Shown here: in pieces, positions 1 to 7,719 of the stretch | Numbering within the stretch: position 1 is the stretch's first letter | How the letters are laid out: each line of letters starts with the position of its first letter | DNA from: Burkholderiales bacterium | Lineage (GTDB): Bacteria > Pseudomonadota > Gammaproteobacteria > Burkholderiales > Burkholderiaceae_C | Assembly: GCA_019509985.1 (NCBI GenBank) | Contig: JAEKLF010000046.1 | Span: forward strand, 1-64,000 | DNA: 64,000 nucleotides | Reading direction: 5' to 3' | Notes under the pieces: generated by a model | Seen by the model: only the letters and a program-made list of their open reading frames with translations | The model's database searches: none | What the model was told of the DNA's origin: nothing | Program-made: the position numbers and the translations under genes

Positions 1-345
1 GCGCGCGGCATCCTGGACGGCCACATCGTGCTCAGCCGCGAGTTGGCCGAGGCCGGCCACTACCCGGCCATCGACATCGAGCGCTCCGTTTCCCGGGTGA
101 TGACCAGTGTTGCACCCCAAAACCAGGTCGATTCCGCGCGTCGGTTTCGCCAACTTCTGGCGAAATACAACAAGGCCCGCGACCTGATCCAGCTCGGCGC
201 CTATGCCCCGGGCAGCGACCTCGAGCTGGACTTGGCCGTACGCCTGCATGCCGACATGACGCGGCTGCTGCAGCAGGACATGCACAGCCCGGCACTTCTT
301 CACGCCAGCGTCAGCCAATTGCAGGCCGTGGTCCAAGGCGCCTAA
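1..345 (+). CDS. fliI: Flagellum-specific ATPase FliI, C-terminal part
   Basis: The reading frame is open from the first base and ends with TAA at 343-345, giving the last 114 residues. FliI is the ATPase of the flagellar type III export apparatus; with FliH and FliJ it delivers rod, hook and filament subunits to the membrane export gate. The visible part starts in the conserved ARGILDGHIVLSRELAE segment, which lies just after the nucleotide-binding core in F1-beta-like ATPases, and continues into the helical C-terminal domain. The Walker motifs lie upstream of the window. fliJ follows, as is usual. The identification also rests on the nine fli genes downstream. Confidence 0.93.
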   Translation, partial: ARGILDGHIVLSRELAEAGHYPAIDIERSVSRVMTSVAPQNQVDSARRFRQLLAKYNKARDLIQLGAYAPGSDLELDLAVRLHADMTRLLQQDMHSPALLHASVSQLQAVVQGA

Positions 346-369
346 ACCTGGGGTTGGGCCCGCCGATAT
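343..369 (+). promoter_or_regulatory. Sigma-28 (FliA) promoter upstream of fliJ
   Basis: TAAA at 343-346, then exactly 15 bases, then GCCGATAT at 362-369. The enterobacterial sigma-28 consensus is TAAA-N15-GCCGATAA, so the -10 differs at one base only and the spacing is ideal. The TAAA overlaps the fliI stop codon. The site lies about 46 bases before the fliJ start and would give a late promoter inside the operon for fliJ and fliK. Function is inferred from the match. Confidence 0.6.
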
Positions 370-415
370 CGACTAAGCACCGGGCCACCGGCCAGGTGCC
401 GCGCTGGAGTTTTGA

Positions 416-871
416 ATGAGTGCAACTGCGACCGACACCCTGAGCCTGCTGCTGGAACGCGCCGAAGGCGAGCGCGACGCCGCCGCCCAGGCCATGCATG
501 CCGCCAGCGCCCAGGCCCAGGCCGCGCGCAACCAGCACGGCGAGCTGACCGGCTACCGCCAGGACTACCAGCAGCGCTGGACGCAAAGCTTCGCCCAGGC
601 CACGACGATGGACATCGTCGGCTGCTACCAGAGCTTCGGCCGCCGGCTGGACCAGGCCGTCGACACGCAGGGCCATGTCGCCAACCATGCCGACCAGCGC
701 CAGGTGCGCGCCCGCGACGCGCTGCGCCAGGCCGAGCTGCGCGTGGCCGCGCTGCGCCAGCTGATCGCCCGGCGCCAGGCCGAAATCGCCAAGGTCGCCC
801 AGCGCCGCGAACAGCGCGCCACCGACGAGTACGCCGCCCGCGCCCATCTGCGCCGTACCGCTCACGCTTGA
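416..871 (+). CDS. fliJ: Flagellar export protein FliJ
   Basis: 151 residues, rich in Gln, Ala and Arg and almost entirely helical in character, with heptad-like spacing over about residues 10-135. This suits FliJ, a coiled-coil general chaperone that sits in the FliI ATPase ring like the gamma subunit of F1-ATPase and escorts export substrates. The ATG at 416 follows a GGAG about seven bases upstream. The gene lies 70 bases after fliI behind a sigma-28-like promoter and ends one base before fliK. FliJ is poorly conserved, so the call rests on length, composition and position more than on sequence motifs. Confidence 0.85.
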   Translation: MSATATDTLSLLLERAEGERDAAAQAMHAASAQAQAARNQHGELTGYRQDYQQRWTQSFAQATTMDIVGCYQSFGRRLDQAVDTQGHVANHADQRQVRARDALRQAELRVAALRQLIARRQAEIAKVAQRREQRATDEYAARAHLRRTAHA

Positions 872-872
872 G

Positions 873-2120
873 ATGACGATGCTCAGCAGCACCCAGACCC
901 TTGCCCCCAAGCCGACCGCGCTGCCGCCGGCCGCTCCGCCTGCCCAGGCCAACGGTGCCAATCCCGCCGCCGGCCCCAGCTTCGCGCAGTTCATGACCGG
1001 GCAGGCCGGCGTGCCGACGCCGCCAACGCAGAACGCCACGCCGCCGGACCGGCCAAAGAGCATCGACGACGCCGCACCGGCACAGCCGGCGACCGCCACG
1101 CCGGCGCGCCGCGCCGCGCCGTCCCCGGCCAAGCCAGCCGGCCAGGCCCGCGCATCGGACAGCACCGCCAAGAGCGACCCCAAGGCCGGCACCCAGGCCG
1201 ACGCCGCGGGCGCGACCGACGCCAAGACCGCCTCTGCGTCCGCCAAGGACGAGGACGAAACACCCGACTCGCCGGAGCTGAAGGAGTTCACGCAGCTCCT
1301 CAGCATGGCCACGTCGGCGGCACCTGCGGCCCCCGTGGACACCACCGCTGCGATGACCGACGCCCTGCGCGCCGCATCCCACGGCAAGGCCGCCGCCGCG
1401 GCTGACGATGACGCCCGTACTGCCGCTGGCGGCAACCGGGCCGATGCCGCCGACGGCACCCAGGCACCGCGCGCCAAGGCCGCCGAGCTGCAGGCCGACA
1501 AGCCGGCCGCGCGCGCGGCCAGCAGCGAGCTGCTGAAGACCGCTGCGGCCGACAGCCAGAACAACTCCGCCGGCGCGCATGCGGCGCCCGACGCCGCGCC
1601 GCCGAGCTTTGCCGCCGTGCTGGCCCAGGCGCTGCCGTCAGTGCCGATTTCAGGCGACAACGGGCCGGCCGCGACTTATGCCTCGCTGCAGGCACCGCTG
1701 CACAGCCAGGCCTTCGCGCCTGAGCTGGGCGCCCGCGTCAGCCTGCTGGCGGTGGACGGCGTGCAGCAGGCCGAGCTGCAGCTCAATCCGGCCGACATGG
1801 GCCCGGTGGCCGTGCAGATCGTCGTCGACGGCAACCAAGCCCAGGTCTCCTTCCATGCGGCCCAGGCCGAGACGCGCCAGGCGCTGGAGCAGAGCCTGCC
1901 CGACCTGGCCGCCGCGCTGCAGGGGCAGGGTCTGACGCTGTCGGGCGGCGGTGTCTTCCAGCAAGCCCCGCGCGACTCCGGTTCCGGGCGCGAAACACAG
2001 GCCAGCGACGGCAACGGCCGCGGCTCCCGCGCCGATGCCGGTGGCCGTGTCGACGGCACTGCCAGCACCACGGCAGGTCCGGTGCGGCGCAGTGTCGGGC
2101 TGCTCGACACCTTCGCCTGA
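873..2120 (+). CDS. fliK: Flagellar hook-length control protein FliK
   Basis: 415 residues. FliK is a secreted molecular ruler that measures hook length and switches the export apparatus to filament substrates. The first 230 or so residues are a low-complexity Ala/Pro/Asp/Lys region, normal for FliK and the likely reason this gene throws long antisense open frames. Residues about 285-365 match the conserved C-terminal hook-length domain, including the segment with LNPADMGPVAVQI and the following FHAAQAETRQALEQSLPDL. The start could be the ATG at 873 or the one at 879; both directly follow the fliJ stop at 869-871, so the two genes are probably translationally coupled. Confidence 0.93.
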   Translation: MTMLSSTQTLAPKPTALPPAAPPAQANGANPAAGPSFAQFMTGQAGVPTPPTQNATPPDRPKSIDDAAPAQPATATPARRAAPSPAKPAGQARASDSTAKSDPKAGTQADAAGATDAKTASASAKDEDETPDSPELKEFTQLLSMATSAAPAAPVDTTAAMTDALRAASHGKAAAAADDDARTAAGGNRADAADGTQAPRAKAAELQADKPAARAASSELLKTAAADSQNNSAGAHAAPDAAPPSFAAVLAQALPSVPISGDNGPAATYASLQAPLHSQAFAPELGARVSLLAVDGVQQAELQLNPADMGPVAVQIVVDGNQAQVSFHAAQAETRQALEQSLPDLAAALQGQGLTLSGGGVFQQAPRDSGSGRETQASDGNGRGSRADAGGRVDGTASTTAGPVRRSVGLLDTFA

Positions 2121-2244
2121 GACTGAAGCGGAAATAGGCACGCCTGGCTCCGGCTAATCCAGGCTTGCCCGGCCAGGCCCGGGTCAATAATCGGGCGCAG
2201 AAGTGCCCATGGTGTGCAGTGGGCGTGACGTTCAAGGAGTTCTC

Positions 2245-2841
2245 ATGGCGACTGCGCCGGCTGCCGTAGAGGCCGCGCCCAAGGGCGGCGGCAGCAAGAA
2301 GCTGATCATCATCCTGGCAGCCGTGCTCGTGCTCGTGCTCGTCGGTGGTGGTGCGGCCTTCATGCTGCTGAAGAAGAAGGCGCCCGTCGAGGACAGCGAG
2401 GACGGCGCCGAGACCAGCGAGGCCACGGCCAAGCCCAAGGCTCACGCCAAGAGCGACCACCCGCCGACCTTCGTGCCGCTGGACCCCTTCACGGTCAACC
2501 TGGCCGACAAGGACGTGGACCGTTTTGCCCAGGTGGGCGTGACGCTGCAGGTCGACGACCCCCATTTCGCGGACCAGATCAAGGCCTACATGCCTGCGAT
2601 CCGCTCCAACGTGCTGATGGTGCTGGCGCACAAGACGGCGGTCGAACTGCTGACCCGCGAGGGCAAGGACAAGCTCGCCAAGGACATCATGCGCGAGGCG
2701 GTGCGCCCCATGGGCATCGAACTCGACGAGGAGGACGAGGCCGATGCCGGAGCGTCCGCCGCGCCGAAGAAGAAAAAGAAGAAGGCCCATGTCGAGAGCC
2801 CGATCACCCAGGTTCTTTTCTCCAACTTCATCGTGCAGTAA
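2245..2841 (+). CDS. fliL: Flagellar basal body-associated protein FliL
   Basis: 198 residues from the ATG at 2245, which has a strong AAGGAG at 2234-2239; the frame runs further upstream but without such a site. FliL is a single-pass inner-membrane protein next to the stator that supports motor torque. Residues about 14-37 form one membrane helix (LIIILAAVLVLVLVGGGAAFMLL), followed by a charged linker and a periplasmic domain with the typical FVPLDPFTVNL segment. A lysine run (KKKKKK) near residues 175-180 is unusual for this part of FliL. The 124 bases before the gene, after fliK, hold a weak AT-rich -10-like AATAAT but no clear promoter. fliM starts six bases after the stop. Confidence 0.93.
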   Translation: MATAPAAVEAAPKGGGSKKLIIILAAVLVLVLVGGGAAFMLLKKKAPVEDSEDGAETSEATAKPKAHAKSDHPPTFVPLDPFTVNLADKDVDRFAQVGVTLQVDDPHFADQIKAYMPAIRSNVLMVLAHKTAVELLTREGKDKLAKDIMREAVRPMGIELDEEDEADAGASAAPKKKKKKAHVESPITQVLFSNFIVQ

Positions 2842-2847
2842 GCGCAA

Positions 2848-3852
2848 ATGAATCAGCAGATTCTTTCGCAAGACGAAGTCGATGCACTGCTCCAGGGCAT
2901 CACCGGCGAGAGCCAGAAGCTCGAGGCCGAAGAGGAGCAGGTTGGCGGCATACGCGAGTACAACCTCGCCAGCCAGGAACGCATCGTTCGTGGGCGCATG
3001 CCCACGATGGAAATCATCAACGAACGGTTCGCGCGCAACATCCGCGTCGGCCTGTTCAACTTCATCCGCAAGAGCCCGGAAGTCGCCATCGGCGGCATCA
3101 AGGTGCAGAAGTACAGCGCCTTCCTGCGCGAGATCGTCGTCCCGACCAACTTCAACATCGTGTCGGTGAAGCCGCTGCGCGGCAGCGGGCTTATCGTCTG
3201 CGACCCCACGCTGGTGTTCGCCGTCATCGATTCCCTCTTCGGCGGCATCGGCAAGTTCCACGCCCGCATTGAGGGCCGCGACTTCTCGCCCACCGAGCAG
3301 CGCGTCATCACCCGCATCGTCGAGGTCATCCTCGCCGAGTACCACAAGGCCTGGAAGGGCATCTATCCGCTGGAGCTGGAATACCAGCGTTCGGAGATGC
3401 AGCCCCAGTTCGCCAACATCGCCACGCCCAGCGAGATCGTCGTGTCGACCTCGTTCACGCTGGAGATCGGCGAGACCAGCGGCACGATCTACTTCTGCAT
3501 CCCCTACTCGACGCTGGAACCCATTCGCGACGTGCTGTATTCGACGACGGTCGGCGATTCGTCCGAGCCCGACCGCCGCTGGATCAACCTGCTCAAGACC
3601 CAGATCCAATCTGCCGAAGTGGAACTGGTGGCCGAGCTGGGCACGGCACCGGCCACCGTCGAGCAGTTGCTGGCCTTCAAGCCCGGGGACTTCATCGAGC
3701 TCGACCTCGAGCCCATGATCCAGACCAAGGTGGACGGTGTGCCCATCTTCAACTGCCACTACGGCACGTCCAACGGCAAATACGCCCTCAAGATCGAACA
3801 GATGCTGACCGGCTCTCAAGAGAGCTGGCTGGGAGCCCGCAATGAGTCCTGA
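2848..3852 (+). CDS. fliM: Flagellar motor switch protein FliM
   Basis: 334 residues, the usual FliM length. FliM forms the C-ring rotor and binds phosphorylated CheY to reverse rotation. The N-terminal CheY-binding peptide is present at residues 4-14 (ILSQDEVDALL). The middle CheC-like domain covers about 40-230, and the C-terminal SpoA-like domain, which pairs with FliN, covers about 255-325. The ATG at 2848 follows fliL closely. The 3' end overlaps fliN by 11 bases, which implies coupled translation of two C-ring proteins that are needed in fixed proportion. The CheY of this window (16984-17346) is the expected partner. Confidence 0.97.
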   Translation: MNQQILSQDEVDALLQGITGESQKLEAEEEQVGGIREYNLASQERIVRGRMPTMEIINERFARNIRVGLFNFIRKSPEVAIGGIKVQKYSAFLREIVVPTNFNIVSVKPLRGSGLIVCDPTLVFAVIDSLFGGIGKFHARIEGRDFSPTEQRVITRIVEVILAEYHKAWKGIYPLELEYQRSEMQPQFANIATPSEIVVSTSFTLEIGETSGTIYFCIPYSTLEPIRDVLYSTTVGDSSEPDRRWINLLKTQIQSAEVELVAELGTAPATVEQLLAFKPGDFIELDLEPMIQTKVDGVPIFNCHYGTSNGKYALKIEQMLTGSQESWLGARNES

Positions 3853-4288
3853 TACCCCCAGCGCCGAAGAACAAGACGCGATGGCGGCCGAGTGGGCCGC
3901 CGCGCTCGCCGAAGCCGCCCCGCAGCCCGCAGAGATCGCCAGCGAGGTGACCGCCGCGCCCGAGCAGGTGTCCACGCCCAGCTTCGCCAACTTCAGCCCG
4001 ACGACGGTGGGCGGCCCGGCGGGCGACATCAACATGATCCTGGACATCCCCGTCCAGCTGACCGTGGAACTCGGCCGCACGCGCATCCCGATCAAGAACA
4101 TCCTGCAACTCGCGCAGGGCTCGGTCGTGGAGCTGGACGCGCTGGCCGGCGAGCCGATGGACGTGCTCGTCAACGGCTACCTGATCGCCCAGGGCGAGGT
4201 GGTGGTCGTGAACGACAAGTTCGGTATCCGGCTGACCGACATCGTCACGCCGTCGGAGCGCATGCGCCGCCTGTCCAAGGCCGCCTGA
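3842..4288 (+). CDS. fliN: Flagellar motor switch protein FliN
   Basis: 148 residues. FliN is the lower C-ring protein and also docks FliH for export. The C-terminal SpoA domain occupies about residues 65-145, with the family segments DIPVQLTVELGRTRIPIKNIL, GSVVELDALAGEPMDVLVNG and FGIRLTDIV. The first 60 or so residues are an acidic, Ala-rich extension typical of proteobacterial FliN. The gene starts 11 bases before the fliM stop. It is followed by 81 non-coding bases before fliO. Confidence 0.96.
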   Translation: MSPDTPSAEEQDAMAAEWAAALAEAAPQPAEIASEVTAAPEQVSTPSFANFSPTTVGGPAGDINMILDIPVQLTVELGRTRIPIKNILQLAQGSVVELDALAGEPMDVLVNGYLIAQGEVVVVNDKFGIRLTDIVTPSERMRRLSKAA

Positions 4289-4369
4289 TCCCGGTCCCCG
4301 GACAAGGGCGGCTTTGGGCCGCCACTTAGGGGGTTCGGGCGCTCAAGTCCGTCCGCAGAATGCCGAGGC

Positions 4370-4693
4370 ATGAATGCTTCCGGCCTGCTCCCCTTCCTCT
4401 GGTTCCTCGGCATCGTCGCGCTGATCCCCGTCGCGCTGTGGCTGCTCAAGCGCACGCCCATGGGCGGCGCGGCGGCGGCCGGCGTGCTGCGTGTCGTCGC
4501 CCAGCTGCCGACCGCGCCCAACCAGCGCCTGCTCGTCGTCGAGGTGGGCCAGGGCGACGACCGCCGCTGGCTGGTGCTGGGCGCCACGGCGCAAAGCATC
4601 ACCACACTGCACGTGATGCCGCCGCAAGCCGAACCGGTGGCACCCACCAGCTTCGCCAAGCTGCTGAACAAGGAGCGCGGCAATGCGGTCTAA
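4370..4693 (+). CDS. fliO: Flagellar biosynthesis protein FliO
   Basis: 107 residues. One N-terminal membrane helix (about residues 5-26) is followed by a small cytoplasmic domain with the FliO-like stretch [19 protein letters not shown] and [21 protein letters not shown]. FliO is an assembly factor for the FliP ring of the export gate and is the least conserved of the gate proteins, so position between fliN and fliP is an important part of the evidence. The 3' end overlaps fliP by 11 bases. Confidence 0.9.
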   Translation: MNASGLLPFLWFLGIVALIPVALWLLKRTPMGGAAAAGVLRVVAQLPTAPNQRLLVVEVGQGDDRRWLVLGATAQSITTLHVMPPQAEPVAPTSFAKLLNKERGNAV

Positions 4694-5444
4694 GTCACTG
4701 CTGCTGATCGGGCTGGTCGGCCTGCTCGGTTTGATGGCCGGCGGCAGCGCCTTCGCGCAGGCCCAGCCGCCCGCCGCGACACTGCCGCTGCTGATCGGCC
4801 AGGGCGCCGGCGGCAGCTACTCGGTGCCCATCCAGACGCTGCTGTTCTTCACGGCCCTGGGCTTCCTGCCCGCCGTCCTGCTGATGATGACGGGCTTCAC
4901 GCGCATCGCCATCGTGCTGAGCCTGATGCGCCAGGCCCTGGGCACGCAGGCCGCGCCGCCCAACCAGGTCATCGTCGGCCTGTCGCTGTTCCTGACCTTC
5001 TTCGTCATGAGCCCGACGCTGGACAAGGTCTACAGCGACGCCTGGCAGCCCTACAGCGCCGGCACCATCCAGTTCGACGAGGCCTTGAAACGCGCCGAGG
5101 TGCCGATGCGCGGCTTCATGCTGAAGCAGACGCGCCAGGCCGACGTGGCGCTGTTCTCGCGCCTGGCCAAGCTGGACGCCAGCGTCAAGGCCGAGGACGT
5201 GCCCTTCAAGGTGCTGGTGCCGGCCTTCGTGACCAGCGAGCTGAAGAGCGCCTTCCAGATCGCTTTCCTGATCTTCATCCCCTTCCTCGTCATCGACATG
5301 ATCGTGGCCAGCGTGCTGATGAGCCTGGGCATGATGATGCTGTCGCCGGTGCTCGTCGCCCTGCCCTTCAAGCTGATGCTGTTCGTCCTGGCGGATGGCT
5401 GGAACCTCTTGCTTGGCTCCCTCGCAGCCTCTTTCGTCACCTAG
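4683..5444 (+). CDS. fliP: Flagellar export gate protein FliP
   Basis: 253 residues. FliP forms the core of the flagellar type III export channel with FliQ and FliR. A signal peptide is visible (residues 1-25, ending near GSAFA), as in other FliP proteins. Four membrane segments follow, including the signature run [22 protein letters not shown] and the C-terminal [19 protein letters not shown]. Start overlaps the fliO stop by 11 bases. Length and order match the family closely. Confidence 0.97.
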   Translation: MRSKSLLLIGLVGLLGLMAGGSAFAQAQPPAATLPLLIGQGAGGSYSVPIQTLLFFTALGFLPAVLLMMTGFTRIAIVLSLMRQALGTQAAPPNQVIVGLSLFLTFFVMSPTLDKVYSDAWQPYSAGTIQFDEALKRAEVPMRGFMLKQTRQADVALFSRLAKLDASVKAEDVPFKVLVPAFVTSELKSAFQIAFLIFIPFLVIDMIVASVLMSLGMMMLSPVLVALPFKLMLFVLADGWNLLLGSLAASFVT

Positions 5445-5504
5445 TCAGTGGGGACAGAGCTGTCGGCGAGTACGCCTGCAGGCCAGTCCCGCAAAGGAAT
5501 CAGA

Positions 5505-5774
5505 TTGGACGCACAACAAGTCTTCACCTTCGGCCAGCAGGGCCTCTACATGATGATGCTGGTCGCAGCGCCGGTGCTCATCGTCGTGCTGCTGGTCGGC
5601 GTCGTCGTCAGCGTCATCCAGGCGGCCACGCAGATCAACGAGGCGACGCTGTCCTTCGTGCCCAAGGTCATCGCCACGGTGCTGACGCTGGCCGTCGCCG
5701 GGCCCTGGATGATGACGACGCTGGTCGAGTACATCCAGCGCACGTTGATGACCATTCCGAACGTCGTCGGCTGA
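5505..5774 (+). CDS. fliQ: Flagellar export gate protein FliQ
   Basis: 89 residues from a TTG codon at 5505. The open frame begins with GTG at 5448, but the TTG is preferred because AAAGGAA lies at 5493-5499 just upstream and because 89 residues is exactly the usual FliQ length, with the first residues aligning to the family start. Two membrane helices flank the conserved QAATQINEATLSFVPK loop. FliQ packs around the FliP-FliR core of the export gate. It sits between fliP and fliR, 60 bases after fliP. Confidence 0.94.
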   Translation: MDAQQVFTFGQQGLYMMMLVAAPVLIVVLLVGVVVSVIQAATQINEATLSFVPKVIATVLTLAVAGPWMMTTLVEYIQRTLMTIPNVVG

Positions 5775-5787
5775 TCCAGGGCGCGAG

Positions 5788-6552
5788 ATGTTCAGCGTTA
5801 CCGAGGCCCAGCTGCTGGCGTGGTTGAACCCGCTGCTCTGGCCCTTCATCCGCACGCTGGCGCTGTTCGCCGGCATGCCCACCTTCAGCCAGCGCAACGT
5901 GCCGCTGCGGCTGCGCGTGGGGCTGTCGCTGTTCATCGCCGTCGCGGCCCAGCCGTCGCTGCCGGACATCCCCGCCACGCCGCTGGACTCGCTGCCCCTG
6001 CTGACGCTGCTGATCGCCCAGCAGCTGCTGATCGGCCTGTCCATGGGCTTTGCGGTGCGCATCGTCTTCGCGGCGCTGGAGTTCGCCGGTGAGGTCATCG
6101 GCCTTCAGATGGGCTTGAACTTCGCCGGCTTCTTCGACCCCGGCACCGGCAGCCAGGGCACGGCCAGCGCCCGCTTTTTCGGCAGCATGGTGGCCTTCCT
6201 CTTCATCGCCATCAACGGCCATCTGCTGTTGATCAACGCGTTGGTGCAGAGCTTCACGGTCTTCCCGGTCGGCGCCGAGCCCTTCGCCTTCCTGCGCGTG
6301 GCCATGCCCCAGCAATGGGGCGCCGAAATCTTCAGCATCGGCCTGTGGATCGCGCTGCCGCTGATCACGATGCTGATGTTCGTCAACCTGGTGCTCGGCG
6401 TGATCTCGCGCGTGGCGCCGCAGATCGGCGTGTTCTCGGTCGGCTTCCCGCTGACGGTCAGCGTCGGCCTGATCGGCATGGTGGCGACGCTGCCGCTGAT
6501 GCAGACGCCGTTCACAGTCGCCCTGGAGCGACTGCTCGCGGCGTTCAGCTGA
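5788..6552 (+). CDS. fliR: Flagellar export gate protein FliR
   Basis: 254 residues with about six membrane helices, the usual FliR size. FliR completes the FliPQR export gate. Family segments visible include FAALEFAGEVIGLQMGLNFAGFFDPGTG and the late LVLGVISRVAPQIGVFSVGFPL. The ATG at 5788 is 13 bases after fliQ. This is the last flagellar gene of the run; the next gene, an AraC-type regulator, is on the opposite strand and ends nine bases beyond. flhB, flhA and flhF are not in the window. No clear terminator hairpin is seen between the two convergent genes. Confidence 0.97.
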   Translation: MFSVTEAQLLAWLNPLLWPFIRTLALFAGMPTFSQRNVPLRLRVGLSLFIAVAAQPSLPDIPATPLDSLPLLTLLIAQQLLIGLSMGFAVRIVFAALEFAGEVIGLQMGLNFAGFFDPGTGSQGTASARFFGSMVAFLFIAINGHLLLINALVQSFTVFPVGAEPFAFLRVAMPQQWGAEIFSIGLWIALPLITMLMFVNLVLGVISRVAPQIGVFSVGFPLTVSVGLIGMVATLPLMQTPFTVALERLLAAFS

Positions 6553-6561
6553 TTCCGGCCC

Positions 6562-7443
6562 TCAGGTCCCCGTCGAGCGCAGGCCCAGGCGCAGCTTGTC
6601 GCGCCCCGGCGGAGCCCCGAACAGGCGGCTGTATTCGCGGCTGAACTGGGAGGGGCTGTCATAGCCCACGCTGTAGCCGATGGCCGCGACGTCGCCCGCG
6701 TCCGCCAGGATGCGCGCGCGTGCCTCCTGCAGGCGGATCAGCTTCTGATACTGCAGCGGGCTCATCGTCGTTGCGCCGCGGAAGTGCCGGTGAAAGGACG
6801 ATTCGCTCATGGCGACCAGGTCCGCCAGCTTCGGAATCGAAATGGCTTCGGCATGGTGAGCGCGGATGAAGCGGATCGCTCGCCCGATCTGGGACAACCG
6901 GCTGTCGGCCAGCCCGATCTGCCGCACCATCGCACCCTGCGCCCCGTGCAGCAGCCGCCACACCAGTTCTCGCTCCAGCAGTGGGCCGAGCACCGCGGCG
7001 TCACGCGGCGAGTCCTTCAGCCGCAGCATGCGCACCACCGTGTCGATCAGATCCTCCGGCGCATCGCTGACCGCGAACCCGGCGGGCTCGGAGGCCGCCG
7101 CCGCCGGACCCATTTCCAGCAGCAGTGACGAAATCGTCGCCGCGCGCAGCGTCATGCCGGCGGACAGGTAGGGCAGCTCGGGGCTGGCCTGCGTCACGCA
7201 GCCGGCGATCGGCAACTCCACGCCCACGACGAGGAACTGGCCCTGGCGGTACTCGAACACTTCGTCGCCCAGCATGGCCCGCTTGGCGCCCTGGGCGACG
7301 ACGACGAAGGTCGGTTCCAGCACATGGTGCACCAGCTCGGTCGGCGTGGCCGACCACGATGCGAAGACATCACCAGGGTTGCGGTCACCGGCGGCAGGCG
7401 CGTGGCGCAGGACCAGCTGCTGCAATTCTTCAATTGAACCCAT
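6562..7443 (-). CDS. AraC-family transcriptional regulator with AraC_N cupin domain
   Basis: 293 residues from the ATG at 7443. The frame extends to a TTG at 7521, but that longer form would run through a repeated operator-like motif. Residues about 20-170 resemble the AraC_N cupin-type domain (FVVVAQGAKRAMLGDEVFEYRQGQ). The C-terminal half carries the two helix-turn-helix units (ISIPKLADLVAMSESSFHRHFRGATTMSPLQYQKLIRL, then AIGYSVGYDSPSQFSREYSRLFG). Regulators of this subfamily commonly lie beside, and control, a divergent oxidoreductase gene. Here the neighbour is the short-chain dehydrogenase homologue at 7720-8481, and the shared intergenic region has three copies of a short motif. The inducer is unknown. 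Confidence 0.9.
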   Translation of the reverse strand: MGSIEELQQLVLRHAPAAGDRNPGDVFASWSATPTELVHHVLEPTFVVVAQGAKRAMLGDEVFEYRQGQFLVVGVELPIAGCVTQASPELPYLSAGMTLRAATISSLLLEMGPAAAASEPAGFAVSDAPEDLIDTVVRMLRLKDSPRDAAVLGPLLERELVWRLLHGAQGAMVRQIGLADSRLSQIGRAIRFIRAHHAEAISIPKLADLVAMSESSFHRHFRGATTMSPLQYQKLIRLQEARARILADAGDVAAIGYSVGYDSPSQFSREYSRLFGAPPGRDKLRLGLRSTGT

Positions 7444-7490
7444 GGCGCCACCGTACCCGTTGCGTCCGGCCGGCTCAAGAGGCTCATGTG

Positions 7491-7607
7491 CGATTCGGGC
7501 GCAAATGACCGAATCGTGCAAGAGCTTGGCGGATTTGAGCTATCGGCCCGGGCGCTCAGCAACCCGGCCCGCCGCTGCCCGTCTCACGATGGCCGATTCG
7601 TGCAATC
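7491..7607. promoter_or_regulatory. Three copies of a CGAWTCGkGC motif between regulator and SDR
   Basis: The motif occurs as CGATTCGGGCGCAA at 7491-7504, CGAATCGTGCAA at 7510-7521 and CGATTCGTGCAA at 7594-7605. The first two are 19 bases apart, about two helical turns. An ATGACCG follows both outer copies (7505-7511 and 7610-7616). Paired direct repeats with helical spacing are typical of AraC-type operators, so these are likely binding sites for the adjacent regulator, acting on itself and on the divergent gene. Inference only. Confidence 0.45.
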
Positions 7608-7719
7608 AGATGACCGGATTTGACTGCTCGAAATCCTGGCCAGCCGATTGAATGAGGCCCTCGAATCGAAGCGCGACAAGGGCTTCGATTCCATCGATGA
7701 CCGGGTCAAGGAGGCCGAC

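Noticed and set aside
873..2120. Low-complexity N-terminal half of fliK as a sign of a pseudogene
   Set aside because: Ala/Pro-rich linkers are normal in FliK and the frame is intact with a conserved C-terminal domain.
1783..4173. Long minus-strand open frame (796 codons) opposite fliK-fliN
   Set aside because: It runs antisense to four well-identified flagellar genes. The product is His/Asp/Arg-rich without domains, the typical mirror of GC-rich coding sequence.
5448..5504. GTG start for FliQ giving 108 residues
   Set aside because: The extra 19 residues do not fit the family and the TTG at 5505 has its own ribosome site and gives the exact usual length.
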